Origin: WLND01 sp040398845
Lineage (GTDB): Bacteria > Actinomycetota > Actinomycetes > S36-B12
Assembly (NCBI GenBank): GCA_040398845.1
Contig: JBBATH010000006.1
Location: 158,451-222,450, forward strand
Direction: 5' to 3'
Length of the DNA: 64,000 nucleotides
Of this stretch, positions 53,899 through 62,727 are shown in pieces; position 1 is the stretch's first letter, and the number at the start of each line of letters is the position of its first letter. A program made the translations under genes and the position numbers. The notes under the pieces were generated by a model that saw only the letters and a list, made by a program, of their open reading frames with translations, was not told the DNA's origin and made no database searches.

Positions 53899-55310
53899 TG
53901 CCGATCCACCACCTTCTCGTAAAGTCCGAGCAGCCTGCTGTCTGGGTCGTACCGCTCCTTGAGTGCGGGGTACGCCTCCCCGCCATAGATCGACCAGAAC
54001 ATCGCCCGGTCGTAGAACGCTGTGGAGTATAGGGATTTTCTGCCATCGAGGTCAGTGACGACCGCTTCGATACGCCGGTTGACGCTCCCGGCTTCGGGGC
54101 TGACGCCGTCGGGAAGGCGCACGGTTGACCAGAATCCGACGTTGACGTAGGTGACTGCCGGGTCGAACTCGTACAGCGGCCAGCGCGCGGATGGGTCGCG
54201 CTGCTTGAGCGGGCAGATCCAGATCGGCTCGATGCCGACCTCGCGGTGGAAGAAGTCGAGGAAGGCGTCAAGTTGGTCGACGGGGACCTCGATGTCCTGG
54301 ACAACGGGTTCGCGCTGAGGCTGCCGGCGCAGTCGCGCCAGCTTCCCCGAGACGTCATAGCGCCGATCGAACGCGACGAACTTCCAGTAGACGTCGCTCC
54401 TGAGTCGATGCTTGGGCCATAGCCGGCGGATAAACGGCCGCTGGGCACCGAAGGCCCGTGAGCACCAGAACCAGTCGGTGTCCCAGCGCCATAGGTAGTC
54501 GTAGATGGTGAGGCAGTCGCGGGTCTTCGCTTGGATCGATCGGTAGTAGATGTCCATTCCGGTGTAGTCGCTCACCGGCAGGCCGGACGGCACCTCATCG
54601 ACCATGAAGCCGAGGGTGAGGTACTGCTCGCTGGGTGAGAACACCGTGCCATCGATGAAATCGATAGTTCTGCCCTCCAATGACGGTGTCGCGACGAATT
54701 GCGTGATGGCCGCCGCCATGGCAGCGGCCGAGGGGTATCGCACATGACGGATCTCGACGAACGGCCGGACCGGCTCAAGTTCAATCTCGAGGCGCAGGGC
54801 GTAGCCGAGGGAGCCATAGGAGTTAGGAAAGCCATAGAAGAGGTCTCGGCCTGGATTGTCAGCCGCGCCGGTGACGGTGAGAATCTCGCCGGTTCCGGTG
54901 AGGATGTCCATCGAGATCACCGACTCGTGCGGTGTGCCCTGCCTGAAACTGGCACTCTCAATGCCGAGGCCGGTGACGGCGCCCCCGAGGGTGATGGTGC
55001 GCAGTTGTGGCACGCACATCGGGGCGAGGCCGTGGGCAAGGGTGGCATCGACGAGGTGTTCGTAGGTGGTCATCCCGAGGACCTGGGCGGTGCGACGAAT
55101 CGGATCGACCTCGAGCACTCCGTCGAAGTCGCTGACATCGAGCCCGGGATTCGACATTGCCGCTCGTGGCCGGAATAGGTTTGAGGTTTGCTTCTTCAGG
55201 CGGATGGGAGCCCCCGCGGGGATATCGGAGAACTCCCTGGTGACCTTGGCCGCGAGCATCGCGTAACGTTCACGCCAGTCTTGGCTGACGTCGGTCGATG
55301 CCTTCTGCAC
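53895..55310 (-). CDS. FAD-binding oxidoreductase (TmsA/DHCR24-like)
   Basis: 471 aa VAO-type flavoprotein. FAD-binding half: NPGLDVSDFDGVLEVDPIRR, TLGGAVTGLGIESASFRQG and VISMDILTGTGEILTVTG. The C-terminal half (IWICPLKQRDPSARWPLY, TVRLPDGVSPEAG, LYSTAFYDRAMFWSIYGG) resembles Delta24-sterol reductase-like proteins. With the coupled methyltransferase it fits TmsA, which reduces the 10-methylene intermediate with NADPH. It is the first gene of the pair, with 61 bp to the divergent membrane protein gene. Confidence 0.87.
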   Translation of the reverse strand: MQKASTDVSQDWRERYAMLAAKVTREFSDIPAGAPIRLKKQTSNLFRPRAAMSNPGLDVSDFDGVLEVDPIRRTAQVLGMTTYEHLVDATLAHGLAPMCVPQLRTITLGGAVTGLGIESASFRQGTPHESVISMDILTGTGEILTVTGAADNPGRDLFYGFPNSYGSLGYALRLEIELEPVRPFVEIRHVRYPSAAAMAAAITQFVATPSLEGRTIDFIDGTVFSPSEQYLTLGFMVDEVPSGLPVSDYTGMDIYYRSIQAKTRDCLTIYDYLWRWDTDWFWCSRAFGAQRPFIRRLWPKHRLRSDVYWKFVAFDRRYDVSGKLARLRRQPQREPVVQDIEVPVDQLDAFLDFFHREVGIEPIWICPLKQRDPSARWPLYEFDPAVTYVNVGFWSTVRLPDGVSPEAGSVNRRIEAVVTDLDGRKSLYSTAFYDRAMFWSIYGGEAYPALKERYDPDSRLLGLYEKVVDRQ

Positions 55311-55371
55311 AGCGAAAGGTTAGCCCGAAGAGGCCCCTGATGCCTCGAAATGTGGAGGAATACTCCATCAT

Positions 55372-56049
55372 ATGAGCGTGACCACTGACCCGAATTCCAT
55401 CGCCCCGAGTCCCGCTGACGTGACTCCCGTGAGCCAGCCGATCGTAAAGAGGCGAACACCAGGCTGGGTCCCGGTGCTCATTGGGGTCTTTGCGTTCGTC
55501 ATTTTTCTCGCCGGGTTCGGGCTGGCCGCAGGCGACTGGTTCTCGCGGAACTCCGAGATGAACCTCCTCGTCACCCGAATCGAGGCGTCAGAATCATCGA
55601 TGCAGCAGACCCAGGATGAGCTTGCGGTGATCTTCAAGGAGTACGACAACACCGAGACCCTCACCGAACCCGAGAAGGCAGAGTTCGCCAGCAAACTGAA
55701 GGCGGCCGCCGCTGCAGGCGATGCGCGGGTCACAGCAGCGGGCGTAGGGGTCCGTGAGGTTGTCATCATGCCGTGGCACGGGCACATCTCCGCGGGAAAG
55801 CAGGCGTACATCATCCACAATCAGACATGGCAGGACTACCTGCGCGCGTCCGCGAAGGACCCTGCAGAGCTGGTTGTCGACCAGCCAGATATTGATTCGA
55901 CGTTTATGGCATCGGAGCCACTGTTGAAAAGGGCCGTGCCCGCCCCCCCGCTGTTTAACCTGCAGGAGCGGGTCGACCGCATCTTCATCGAGGGTCAGGC
56001 CCAGCCGGATGGCCCAACCCAGGAGGCATCCCTACGGGGCGACCGCTGA
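55372..56049 (+). CDS. membrane-anchored protein of unknown function
   Basis: 225 aa. An N-terminal cytoplasmic part with Pro/Ser, one membrane helix (WVPVLIGVFAFVIFLAGFGLA, about 32-52), then an extracellular domain: a coiled-coil-like stretch (MNLLVTRIEASESSMQQTQD, ELAVIFKEYDN) and a soluble part with WHGHISAGKQAYIIHNQTW. I do not recognise a family. It is divergent from the tmsAB-like pair and overlaps the MMPL transporter convergently by 18 bp; membership in a lipid-export function is possible but unproven. Confidence 0.7.
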   Translation: MSVTTDPNSIAPSPADVTPVSQPIVKRRTPGWVPVLIGVFAFVIFLAGFGLAAGDWFSRNSEMNLLVTRIEASESSMQQTQDELAVIFKEYDNTETLTEPEKAEFASKLKAAAAAGDARVTAAGVGVREVVIMPWHGHISAGKQAYIIHNQTWQDYLRASAKDPAELVVDQPDIDSTFMASEPLLKRAVPAPPLFNLQERVDRIFIEGQAQPDGPTQEASLRGDR

Positions 56050-58467
56050 CTCCTCGGTCGTCGCTTCCTTCGCGTCAGAATCGTCTGCTGGCCGTCCCAG
56101 TTTGCTCGGCCACCAGACCCGGGCACCGATGTCGTAGGCGAGGGCTGGCACGAGCGTTGATCGGATAACGAACGTGTCGAGCAGGACCCCGACTGCCACC
56201 GCGAACCCGAGCTCGCGCAGGAAGACGAGCGGCAGCACGCCGAGGACGAGGAAGGTGGCGGCGAGCACGATGCCGGCCGAGGTGATGACGCCACCGGTCA
56301 CGGTGAGGCCTCGGAGGATGCCGGGTCGAGTGCCGAGCTTGATCGATTCCTCGCGAACTCTGGTCATGAGGAAGATGTTGTAGTCAACCCCGAGTGCGAC
56401 GAGAAAGACGAAGGCGAAGAGCGGGAAGGACGTGTCGGCGCCCGCGAACCCGAACACATTGTCGAAGAAAATTGCGCATACTCCGAGCGTTGCAAAGAAC
56501 GACAGCAGCACCGTCGTGATGAGGAGCACGGGCGCGAGTATTGAGCGAAGCAGCAGCATCAGGACGATGAAGATCACGATGAGGACGACGGGGATGATGA
56601 GGTTGCGGTCCCGAATCGAGGCATTGTCGATGTCGAGCGATGCAGCCGTCTGCCCTCCGACGAGAGCATCGGCGCCCTCGACGGCCTGCACGTTTAACCT
56701 CAGATCGTTGATGACCTGCTCAGCTTCAGGGCTGTCGGCAGCGTCGGCCAGCGTCACGAGAATCTGAGCCCGTCCATCGACAATCTTCGTCGGCGCAGTA
56801 GATGCTGCCGGATCCTGCTGGGGGAGGCCGGTGAATCGCACCGCGGCGGCAACTCCCGGGGTGGCGGTCACGGTGCTGAGGACATCGGCGAGGGCAGCCT
56901 CGTTCGTCATGACGATTGCCGGGGTGCCGAGGCCTCCAGCGAAGTGAGCGGCGAGCTGTTCCTGGCCGACGACTGAGTCGGTCTCGTTGACGAAGGCCTG
57001 CGTTGTGGTGATGCCCTCGGCCTTGAGCGTGGTTGCGAAGCCGGCGAAGACAAGCATGACGATTGCGGTGACAACCCAGGTGAGCCGCGGACGGCGTCCG
57101 ACCCCGCCTGCGACCTTGGACCAAGCGCCGGAGAGTCGCTCGTCGGTGTCGTCATCCCGCGGGACCTTTGGCCAAAACGCCCAGCGGCCGGCAGGGATTC
57201 GCTTGCGTGAGAAGGGGCCCCAGTTCGGATTTGTCACCCGCAGAATACCGAAGAGGATCCACCCGATGATGGTGACGCCCGCGAGCAGCCCGCCAACCGT
57301 GACGAAGGGACCGATCTGCAGGTCGGTGAAGAAGCTGAGGACCAGGCCGATGATGGTCGGGACAAGGAAGGCGAGGATTGGCAGGACGACGCTCGGGATG
57401 ATGAGGAGCGCTGGCAGGAATGTGAGCATGACAACGAGGGCGGCGATGATGCCGGTCGCGCCGACCGGCCCGGTTGACCTGTTGGAGTTGAGCTCGCTCA
57501 GCAGTAGGCACATGAGACCGATGACGACGGTTGCGGCGCTCGCGACGATGGGCTCGACGACGCCACGTAGCGCGGCACGCATGGCTTGTATGTGCGTTGG
57601 AAAATGGTGGAGTTCTTCCCGGTATCGCGCGACGAGGAGTAGGGCGTAGTCCGTGCCAGCGCCGAAGACGAGAACCGTGAGGATCCCTTGGCTCTGGCCG
57701 TTGAGGACGACGATGTCGTTCTTCGCGAGAACGTAGACCGCCGCACTGGCAGCGGCGAGTGCCATACCAGCCGCGAGGAGGGGGATGAGCCAGAGGAAGG
57801 GGCTTCGGTAGACGAGGATGAGGATGAGTGCGACGACGACCGCAGTAGCGCCGAGCAGCGTGCTGTCGATTGCCCCGAAGACCTTGACAAGGTCCGCGAG
57901 GATGCCTGCGGGGCCGGTCACATTGATGCGCAGATCGGTGACCTGCTCTGCGGCCCCCCGCACTGCCTCGGTGATGCCGGCGATCGCGAGCTCGCCATTC
58001 GCGAGATTCACGCTCGCCTTGTCGCCGTCGAGTGAGACGTTGATGAGGACGGCCTTGCCGTCCTGCGAGGGGATCGGGATGATCGGCCCCGGCTGGAGGT
58101 AGTCGGTGATCGTCGTGCCCGGCTCCACCTCGATCTCTGGGATCTCCCCGGTGAAGGTTGCAGCCTCCGCGAGGTCGCCGGGAGTGAGCGCTGCGCCGTC
58201 GGGCCGGGTGATGACGACGAGGAGTGGGAAGGCATTGTCATCGCTGAAGAGTGCCTGCTCATTGGCCACGAGGGTTGACTCGGCTGACGCGGGCAGGAAC
58301 GATGCATTGTCGTTCGTCTGGACCTCATTCAGCTTGCCGGCGAGGGGACCGGCGACGCTCCCGAAGACCAGCCATAGGACGGCGACACCGATCGCAATCC
58401 AGACGGCCTTTCGACCGGGGGTGGGGGCATTCGTGCGTTCGCGGTTCCCGTTGGGCGTCGAGGTCAT
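56032..58467 (-). CDS. MMPL/RND-family transporter
   Basis: 811 aa with the RND layout: helix 1 (AVWIAIGVAVLWLVFGSVA), a large exposed loop, five helices, second loop, five helices. MMPL signatures FGAGTDYALLLVARYREEL and LVALGVDYNIFLMTRVREE carry the paired Asp-Tyr proton-relay residues. A charged cytoplasmic loop lies between the halves (RDDDTDERLSGAWSKVAG). Such proteins export lipids or hydrophobic drugs with proton motive force. Location near fatty-acid methylation genes is suggestive of lipid export. ATG at 58467; an upstream ATG at 58524 is less likely. Confidence 0.9.
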   Translation of the reverse strand: MTSTPNGNRERTNAPTPGRKAVWIAIGVAVLWLVFGSVAGPLAGKLNEVQTNDNASFLPASAESTLVANEQALFSDDNAFPLLVVITRPDGAALTPGDLAEAATFTGEIPEIEVEPGTTITDYLQPGPIIPIPSQDGKAVLINVSLDGDKASVNLANGELAIAGITEAVRGAAEQVTDLRINVTGPAGILADLVKVFGAIDSTLLGATAVVVALILILVYRSPFLWLIPLLAAGMALAAASAAVYVLAKNDIVVLNGQSQGILTVLVFGAGTDYALLLVARYREELHHFPTHIQAMRAALRGVVEPIVASAATVVIGLMCLLLSELNSNRSTGPVGATGIIAALVVMLTFLPALLIIPSVVLPILAFLVPTIIGLVLSFFTDLQIGPFVTVGGLLAGVTIIGWILFGILRVTNPNWGPFSRKRIPAGRWAFWPKVPRDDDTDERLSGAWSKVAGGVGRRPRLTWVVTAIVMLVFAGFATTLKAEGITTTQAFVNETDSVVGQEQLAAHFAGGLGTPAIVMTNEAALADVLSTVTATPGVAAAVRFTGLPQQDPAASTAPTKIVDGRAQILVTLADAADSPEAEQVINDLRLNVQAVEGADALVGGQTAASLDIDNASIRDRNLIIPVVLIVIFIVLMLLLRSILAPVLLITTVLLSFFATLGVCAIFFDNVFGFAGADTSFPLFAFVFLVALGVDYNIFLMTRVREESIKLGTRPGILRGLTVTGGVITSAGIVLAATFLVLGVLPLVFLRELGFAVAVGVLLDTFVIRSTLVPALAYDIGARVWWPSKLGRPADDSDAKEATTEESAVAP

Positions 58468-58622
58468 ACCGCTACCGTGCCAGATGGGCTTGCGGCTGCC
58501 AAGCACCACCGCCGTGAGGGCCATGGCACGGGTCGGTTCGACCTGTTCGGATAGCCTCGTCCACGTGTTTAAGGAAACGCTGCCCAGCCTGGTGAACCGG
58601 ATGTCGCAGGATTGGTGTCGCG

Positions 58623-60200
58623 GTGAATGACACGCTGTCCTGGTTCGCGGTCTCGGCGGCCCTTGCGATCGGGGTCGCCCTGTTCACGAGGCAGCGCGGC
58701 TGGGGCATGGCCCTACCCGTACTCGCCGCGGGAGCGATCACCGGGCTCTTGCCATTCGCTCCGAGTGCGCCGCTCAATCCCGAACTAGCGCTCGTCGCAG
58801 TACTCGCCCCCCTCGTTTTCGGCGAGGCGCTCGGCTCCTCGTACCTTGATATTAGGCGCGTTCGACGGCCGGTTCTCATCCTGGCGATCGGTCTCGTCCT
58901 CGCGACGACAGTGGTGATCGGGTTGACCGTCGCCGCCATTTCTGCTGTCCCACTGGCACTCGCCCTAGCCCTCGGTGCCATCCTCGCGCCGACGGATGCC
59001 GTGGCGGTGAGTGCGGTAGCCCGCCGTGCGTCATTGCCCCGAAGGCTCGTCTCGGTCCTCGAGGGCGAGAGCTTGGTGAACGACGGTACCGGGCTCACCG
59101 TCCTGCGTGTCGCCCTCGTCGCAGCCGTCGCCGGCAGCGTCACGCTCATGGAGGTAAGCGCGACCTTCGTCCTCGCCGTCGCCGGCGGAATCATCGTCGG
59201 TTTGATCGGCGGGTGGGGGTTGAGTTGGGTGACGTCACGGAGCAGGGACGCTGTGGCGGCGAACAGTCTTACCCTGATCGCCCCCTTTGTTCTGTACCTC
59301 GCGGCCGAAGAGATCGAGGGCTCCGGAATCCTCGCGGTGGTCGCAGCGGCGCTCTACCTCGCCCATGCCCAGACCTCCGACGCTGGCAGCGCGGCGCGTC
59401 TCCAGAGCGCAACGCTGTGGCGTCACCTCACCTTCGCCCTGCAGGCCATGGCCTTTTTTCTCGTTGGGTTGGAGCTCGTCGCGACCCTCCTACAACTCGA
59501 CCGCGGGCAACTCGAGCTCGTCGGGTTGCTCGTCGTCGTCGTGACCTTCGTCCTCGTCCTCACGAGGGTCTTGTTCATCTACGTGTCGATCCGAATCGAA
59601 GGCCTGCGAAGGGGCGAACGGCAGAACATGCGGCTGGCGATGCTCGCCGCATGGGCGGGAGCTAGGGGTCCCGTGTCTGGCATGGCGGCGTTCTCGATAC
59701 CGCTTGTCCTTGCCGACGGGTCGGCCCTGCCCTACCGCGAGGAGTTACTCGCGACGACATTCGTCATCATTCTCGTGACGCTCCTCCTCTCCCAGACGCT
59801 CGCGCCGCTCGCTCGCCGGCTGGGCGTGCAGGCGCCCGACGACACCGATCAGTTCAGGCGCATCGACGCAACCCTCTCCCGCGCGGCTTTGCGCCGACTC
59901 GACGCCATTGAGGAGGAGGCTGCGTTGCGCGGCCGGCCCATCCCAAGTGACGTTGTCGGTCTATTGCGCGGCGTCGTCGATCAGCGACTGCTGTCGTTGC
60001 AGGTTGAAACAGGCATCGATGCTCCCGATGTCCTAGCGCTCCAGAGGGAACTGCGAAGTCTCATGATTCGCGCGGAGCAGGAGGAGCTCCTGCGGATCCG
60101 CGACGAGGAGGGCCTCCCCGATTCGATGGTGCGACCCATTCAGCAGGCCCTCGATGTTCGACTCCTCGGCTTAGGCAAGATCGCCAACGGTGAACACTGA
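58623..60200 (+). CDS. CPA1-type Na+/H+ antiporter
   Basis: 525 aa, about 12 membrane helices in the first 400 residues. Core motifs: LALGAILAPTDAVAVSAVARRASLPRRLVSVLEGESLVNDGTGLT, containing the TD and ND ion-binding elements, and the G-rich AWAGARGPVSGMAAFSIPL. A C-terminal soluble helical tail (about 400-525) is present, as in bacterial NhaP/YjcE proteins. It exchanges Na+ or K+ for H+. GTG start at 58623. Divergent from MMPL. Confidence 0.92.
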   Translation: MNDTLSWFAVSAALAIGVALFTRQRGWGMALPVLAAGAITGLLPFAPSAPLNPELALVAVLAPLVFGEALGSSYLDIRRVRRPVLILAIGLVLATTVVIGLTVAAISAVPLALALALGAILAPTDAVAVSAVARRASLPRRLVSVLEGESLVNDGTGLTVLRVALVAAVAGSVTLMEVSATFVLAVAGGIIVGLIGGWGLSWVTSRSRDAVAANSLTLIAPFVLYLAAEEIEGSGILAVVAAALYLAHAQTSDAGSAARLQSATLWRHLTFALQAMAFFLVGLELVATLLQLDRGQLELVGLLVVVVTFVLVLTRVLFIYVSIRIEGLRRGERQNMRLAMLAAWAGARGPVSGMAAFSIPLVLADGSALPYREELLATTFVIILVTLLLSQTLAPLARRLGVQAPDDTDQFRRIDATLSRAALRRLDAIEEEAALRGRPIPSDVVGLLRGVVDQRLLSLQVETGIDAPDVLALQRELRSLMIRAEQEELLRIRDEEGLPDSMVRPIQQALDVRLLGLGKIANGEH

Positions 60201-60220
60201 GCCAGGAAGGAGGTCACGTC

Positions 60221-61687
60221 ATGGGCCATGATCCGCGAGAGACCTCGGCACCACTCGTCGACGCATGGCACCGGGCCCGCGCCCGACGGATGCGTCCCCT
60301 GCAGGTGCCCGGTCACAAGAGCCGGTTCGCCGATGGCCGCGACGATCTGGGCAGCGACGACTTGCCCAGCGACGTCTTCGGCAGCGACCTCCTAGGCGAC
60401 CTCGTTCGTGATGACCTCCCGATGCAGGGGGGCGCCGATGATAACGCCTACACCGGTGGCTATCTGGAGCAGGCCGAGGCCCTGTGGGCGTCAGCCGTTG
60501 GCGGCCACCATGCCCGGTTCCTCGTTGGCGGGTCGACGCAGGGCAACATCACATCGCTCATCGCGGCGGGCGGTCCCGAGCGTCGGGTTGCCGTCGACCG
60601 CACGTCGCATCGCAGTGCGCTCGCCGGCTTGGTTATCAGCGGGAGCGACCCCGTCTGGGTCTTTCCCGAGATCCACCCCGAGTTTGGGCTGCCGCTCGGG
60701 GTCCGCCCGGAGTCGCTCGCAGAGCTTTCAGGTGATGTGGTGGCGTTGTTCGTCACGTCACCGACCTATGTGGGGACGATCTCGGACGTCCGCGGGCTGG
60801 CGAGGCAATGCCATGACGATGACCGAACGCTCATCGTCGATCAGGCGTGGGGCGCCCACCTCGGGTTCATGCCCAGCTGCGGGGCGATCGAGCAGGGTGC
60901 TGACATCGTCACGACGAGTGTGCACAAAGCCCTCATGGGCTACTCCCAAACAGCTGTCGTCACCGTGCGAGGCGACCGGATCAACGCGTCGAGACTTGAT
61001 CGCGCAGTCGATCTCACTGCGACCACATCACCCTCCGCGACCCTCATGGCTTCGATCGATGCGGCGCGTGCGGTCATGGACCGATACGGCGAGGATGCGC
61101 TGGCGTCCGCGATCGAGTCGACGAGCCGCATGCGCGCGGCCCTGCGACGTGTCCACGGGCTCGTCGTTGTTGACGAGGGTGAGCTGGGTCAGGCATGTGA
61201 TCCGCTCAAGCTCACGCTCTGGCTGCCGAGGACCGGCGTGAACGGAGTCGCACTCGCCGATGTTTTGTGGGAGCAGGGCAACGGGGTCGAGGTCGCTGAT
61301 GTCGACTCGATCGTCATGACGATCTCGCTGCTCGATGAGCCGGAGTTCTGCGAGGAAACCTCCGCCATGCTCGTCGCCCTCCTTGAGCGGCTCCGCGGGG
61401 AGCCGCGACCCCCGGCCCCTGCCGCCCTGTGGCAGGTGGTGCCCGAGGTCGTGATGACCCCGCGGGCGGCCTACTTCGCGCCGCGGCGGCGGATCCTGCT
61501 CGCTGATGCCGTTGGCGAGGTCAGTGCTGAGCAGTTCTGCCCGTACCCGCCGGGGGTTCCGCTCCTCGCGCCAGGGGAGCGCATTACCGAGGAGGTTGTG
61601 CGCGATATCGCCGAGGCCGGACGCATCGGACGGGTGGCCTACTGCAGTGATCCGACCCTCGAATCGGTCGAGGTCGTCGACGCCTGA
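60221..61687 (+). CDS. Orn/Lys/Arg decarboxylase-family PLP enzyme
   Basis: 488 aa. PLP lysine K236 in TTSVHKALMGYSQT, with D207 and H213 in VDQAWGAH and the LVGGSTQGNI phosphate-site loop. It is the short actinobacterial/YaaO-like form without the N-terminal wing domain. Members decarboxylate basic amino acids to polyamines such as cadaverine or agmatine; specificity cannot be read here. The conserved VPGHK (29-33) is present. AGGAAGGAGG before the ATG at 60221. It follows the antiporter by 20 bp, so acid-stress coupling is possible. Confidence 0.9.
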   Translation: MGHDPRETSAPLVDAWHRARARRMRPLQVPGHKSRFADGRDDLGSDDLPSDVFGSDLLGDLVRDDLPMQGGADDNAYTGGYLEQAEALWASAVGGHHARFLVGGSTQGNITSLIAAGGPERRVAVDRTSHRSALAGLVISGSDPVWVFPEIHPEFGLPLGVRPESLAELSGDVVALFVTSPTYVGTISDVRGLARQCHDDDRTLIVDQAWGAHLGFMPSCGAIEQGADIVTTSVHKALMGYSQTAVVTVRGDRINASRLDRAVDLTATTSPSATLMASIDAARAVMDRYGEDALASAIESTSRMRAALRRVHGLVVVDEGELGQACDPLKLTLWLPRTGVNGVALADVLWEQGNGVEVADVDSIVMTISLLDEPEFCEETSAMLVALLERLRGEPRPPAPAALWQVVPEVVMTPRAAYFAPRRRILLADAVGEVSAEQFCPYPPGVPLLAPGERITEEVVRDIAEAGRIGRVAYCSDPTLESVEVVDA

Positions 61688-61825
61688 ATAGGCCCTGGGT
61701 TCACAGGAAACTCACAGGATCACAAACATTCCTCTGACAATCGCGCCACGGTTCTCTGACAAAGATGCGCGAATGTTCTCCCGTACCCAGTTAGCCGCTC
61801 ACCGGAGCGGCCCGAGCCAAGGAGC
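61688..61825. promoter_or_regulatory. putative promoter region of the small exported gene
   Basis: 138 bp without a gene. Contains short direct repeats CTCTGACAA (around 61732 and 61752) spaced about two helical turns, and CACAGGA repeated near 61700. These may be regulator half-sites; nothing more specific can be said. Confidence 0.3.
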
Positions 61826-62170
61826 ATGGAAATGAAGAAGACCCTCATCGCAGTCGGATCAGTCGCAGCAGCCCTCGCCATGGTCGTGTCCATGGCCGGC
61901 ACCGCACAGGCAGCCCCGGGTGGTTCGAACGGCATCTCTGCCCTCGTCACCGCCGGCACCATCACCGCGGCGCAGCAGACGGCATTCAAGTCAGCCGTCA
62001 GCCTCGAGAAGCAGGCCGCTGGCGTGACCTGCGCGCAGGCAACGACCGCTGCTCTCGCCTCACTCGTCGCGAAGGGCACCATCACCAAGACCCAGGCCGA
62101 CGCCATCGCAGCGGCCAAGGCAGCGAAGAAGACCACGACCTCGACGACCACCACCACGCCTGCGTCCTAA
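61826..62170 (+). CDS. small exported Ala/Thr-rich protein
   Basis: 114 aa. A Sec signal peptide with cleavage near AQAAP (about residue 29) leads to an 80-residue mature part built of two similar helical segments (ISALVTAGTITAAQQTAFKS and ALASLVAKGTITKTQADAIA), then a Lys/Thr tail (KKTTTSTTTTTPAS) that could be glycosylated or associate with the wall. The repeats resemble those in other secreted actinobacterial helical proteins of unknown role. GGAG lies 5 nt before the ATG at 61826. Confidence 0.75.
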   Translation: MEMKKTLIAVGSVAAALAMVVSMAGTAQAAPGGSNGISALVTAGTITAAQQTAFKSAVSLEKQAAGVTCAQATTAALASLVAKGTITKTQADAIAAAKAAKKTTTSTTTTTPAS

Positions 62171-62191
62171 CCAGTGTCACCCCTCGGGGAA

Positions 62192-62234
62192 TGAGCCCGT
62201 TTGGGTGGGAGATCATCCCGCCCAAACGGGCTCA
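62192..62234. terminator. strong hairpin, probable terminator
   Basis: 19-bp stem with one G-T pair and a 5-nt loop (GATCA): left arm 62192-62210, right arm 62216-62234. It lies 21 bp after the small exported gene. The arm begins TGAGCCCGTTTG; the CCCGTTTG core recurs in the long inverted repeat at 19334-19435. There is no T run, so it may instead be a repeated hairpin element. Confidence 0.65.
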
Positions 62235-62264
62235 ACTGCTGTCGGGCCTCACCACCTGGGAGAT

Positions 62265-62334
62265 GGCAGCGGCGCTCACCCGAGGGCAGACCAGTCGGCG
62301 ACGGGTCGACGCCGTGCTCGCAGAACTCGCCAAG
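62265..62334 (+). repeat. partial copy of the nucleotidyltransferase winged-helix region
   Basis: 70 nt matching 62826-62895 with about 6 differences, including the encoded ALTRGQTSRRRVDAVLAELA. The identity stops abruptly at 62334, where a reversed Abi-like fragment begins. It is a decayed or recombined copy of the start of the downstream nucleotidyltransferase gene. Confidence 0.85.
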
Positions 62335-62352
62335 ATCGAGCACTCCAACGAC

Positions 62353-62622
62353 GCCTCTCGAGTGCTTTTTGGCGACGTGAAGCGCATCCGCCTTCACCTG
62401 ATTCCGCTGCTTGACCAAAACCGCATGTAGTTTGATGGCTCGGTCGTCCCACCAGTCCGCACGCCCGTATCGATTGCACATCTGCGCGTGGATGGCGTTG
62501 CGGACAGCAACTTCCAGTACATGGACAACGCCCCAAAACGGCGCCGAGACCAAGCCGGCCAGAGCCGGTAATGCTGCTGGGTCTGCCGTGTCAACACGTG
62601 CTGGTGACGCACACCACTCCGG
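62353..62622 (-). pseudogene. Abi-like (Abi_2 family) protein fragment
   Basis: About 90 residues on the minus strand resembling the N-terminal half of Abi-like proteins: FWGVVHVLEVAVRNAIHAQM, then RYGRADWWDD and a helix VLVKQRNQVKADALHVAKKHSR. The N-terminal leader differs from the family and the C-terminal half is lost at the junction with the nucleotidyltransferase copy. Abi_2 proteins are linked to phage abortive infection; this one cannot be functional in full. Confidence 0.55.
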
Positions 62623-62673
62623 GTATTTACGACCGTGTTCGCGCCCAACCACCATCGAGATGATCAAAGGACA

Positions 62674-62717
62674 CATTGGGCACTAATATGCCCGATAGGG
62701 CGCATTAGTGCCCAATG
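62674..62717. promoter_or_regulatory. 44-nt palindrome, operator of the nucleotidyltransferase/HEPN pair
   Basis: Outer arms CATTGGGCACTAAT (62674-62687) and ATTAGTGCCCAATG (62704-62717) are perfect complements; the 16-nt centre contains GCCC-GATA-GGGC, so most of the element pairs. It overlaps the start of the ribosome site (GGAGGTGG). Probably bound by the winged-helix part of the downstream protein for autoregulation, or folding to limit translation. Confidence 0.75.
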
Positions 62718-62727
62718 GAGGTGGATC

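Noticed and set aside
62167..62676. Full 169-residue minus-strand frame as an intact Abi protein
   Set aside because: Only the middle resembles Abi_2; the first 20 and last 55 residues are antisense to other elements (a repeat and a hairpin).
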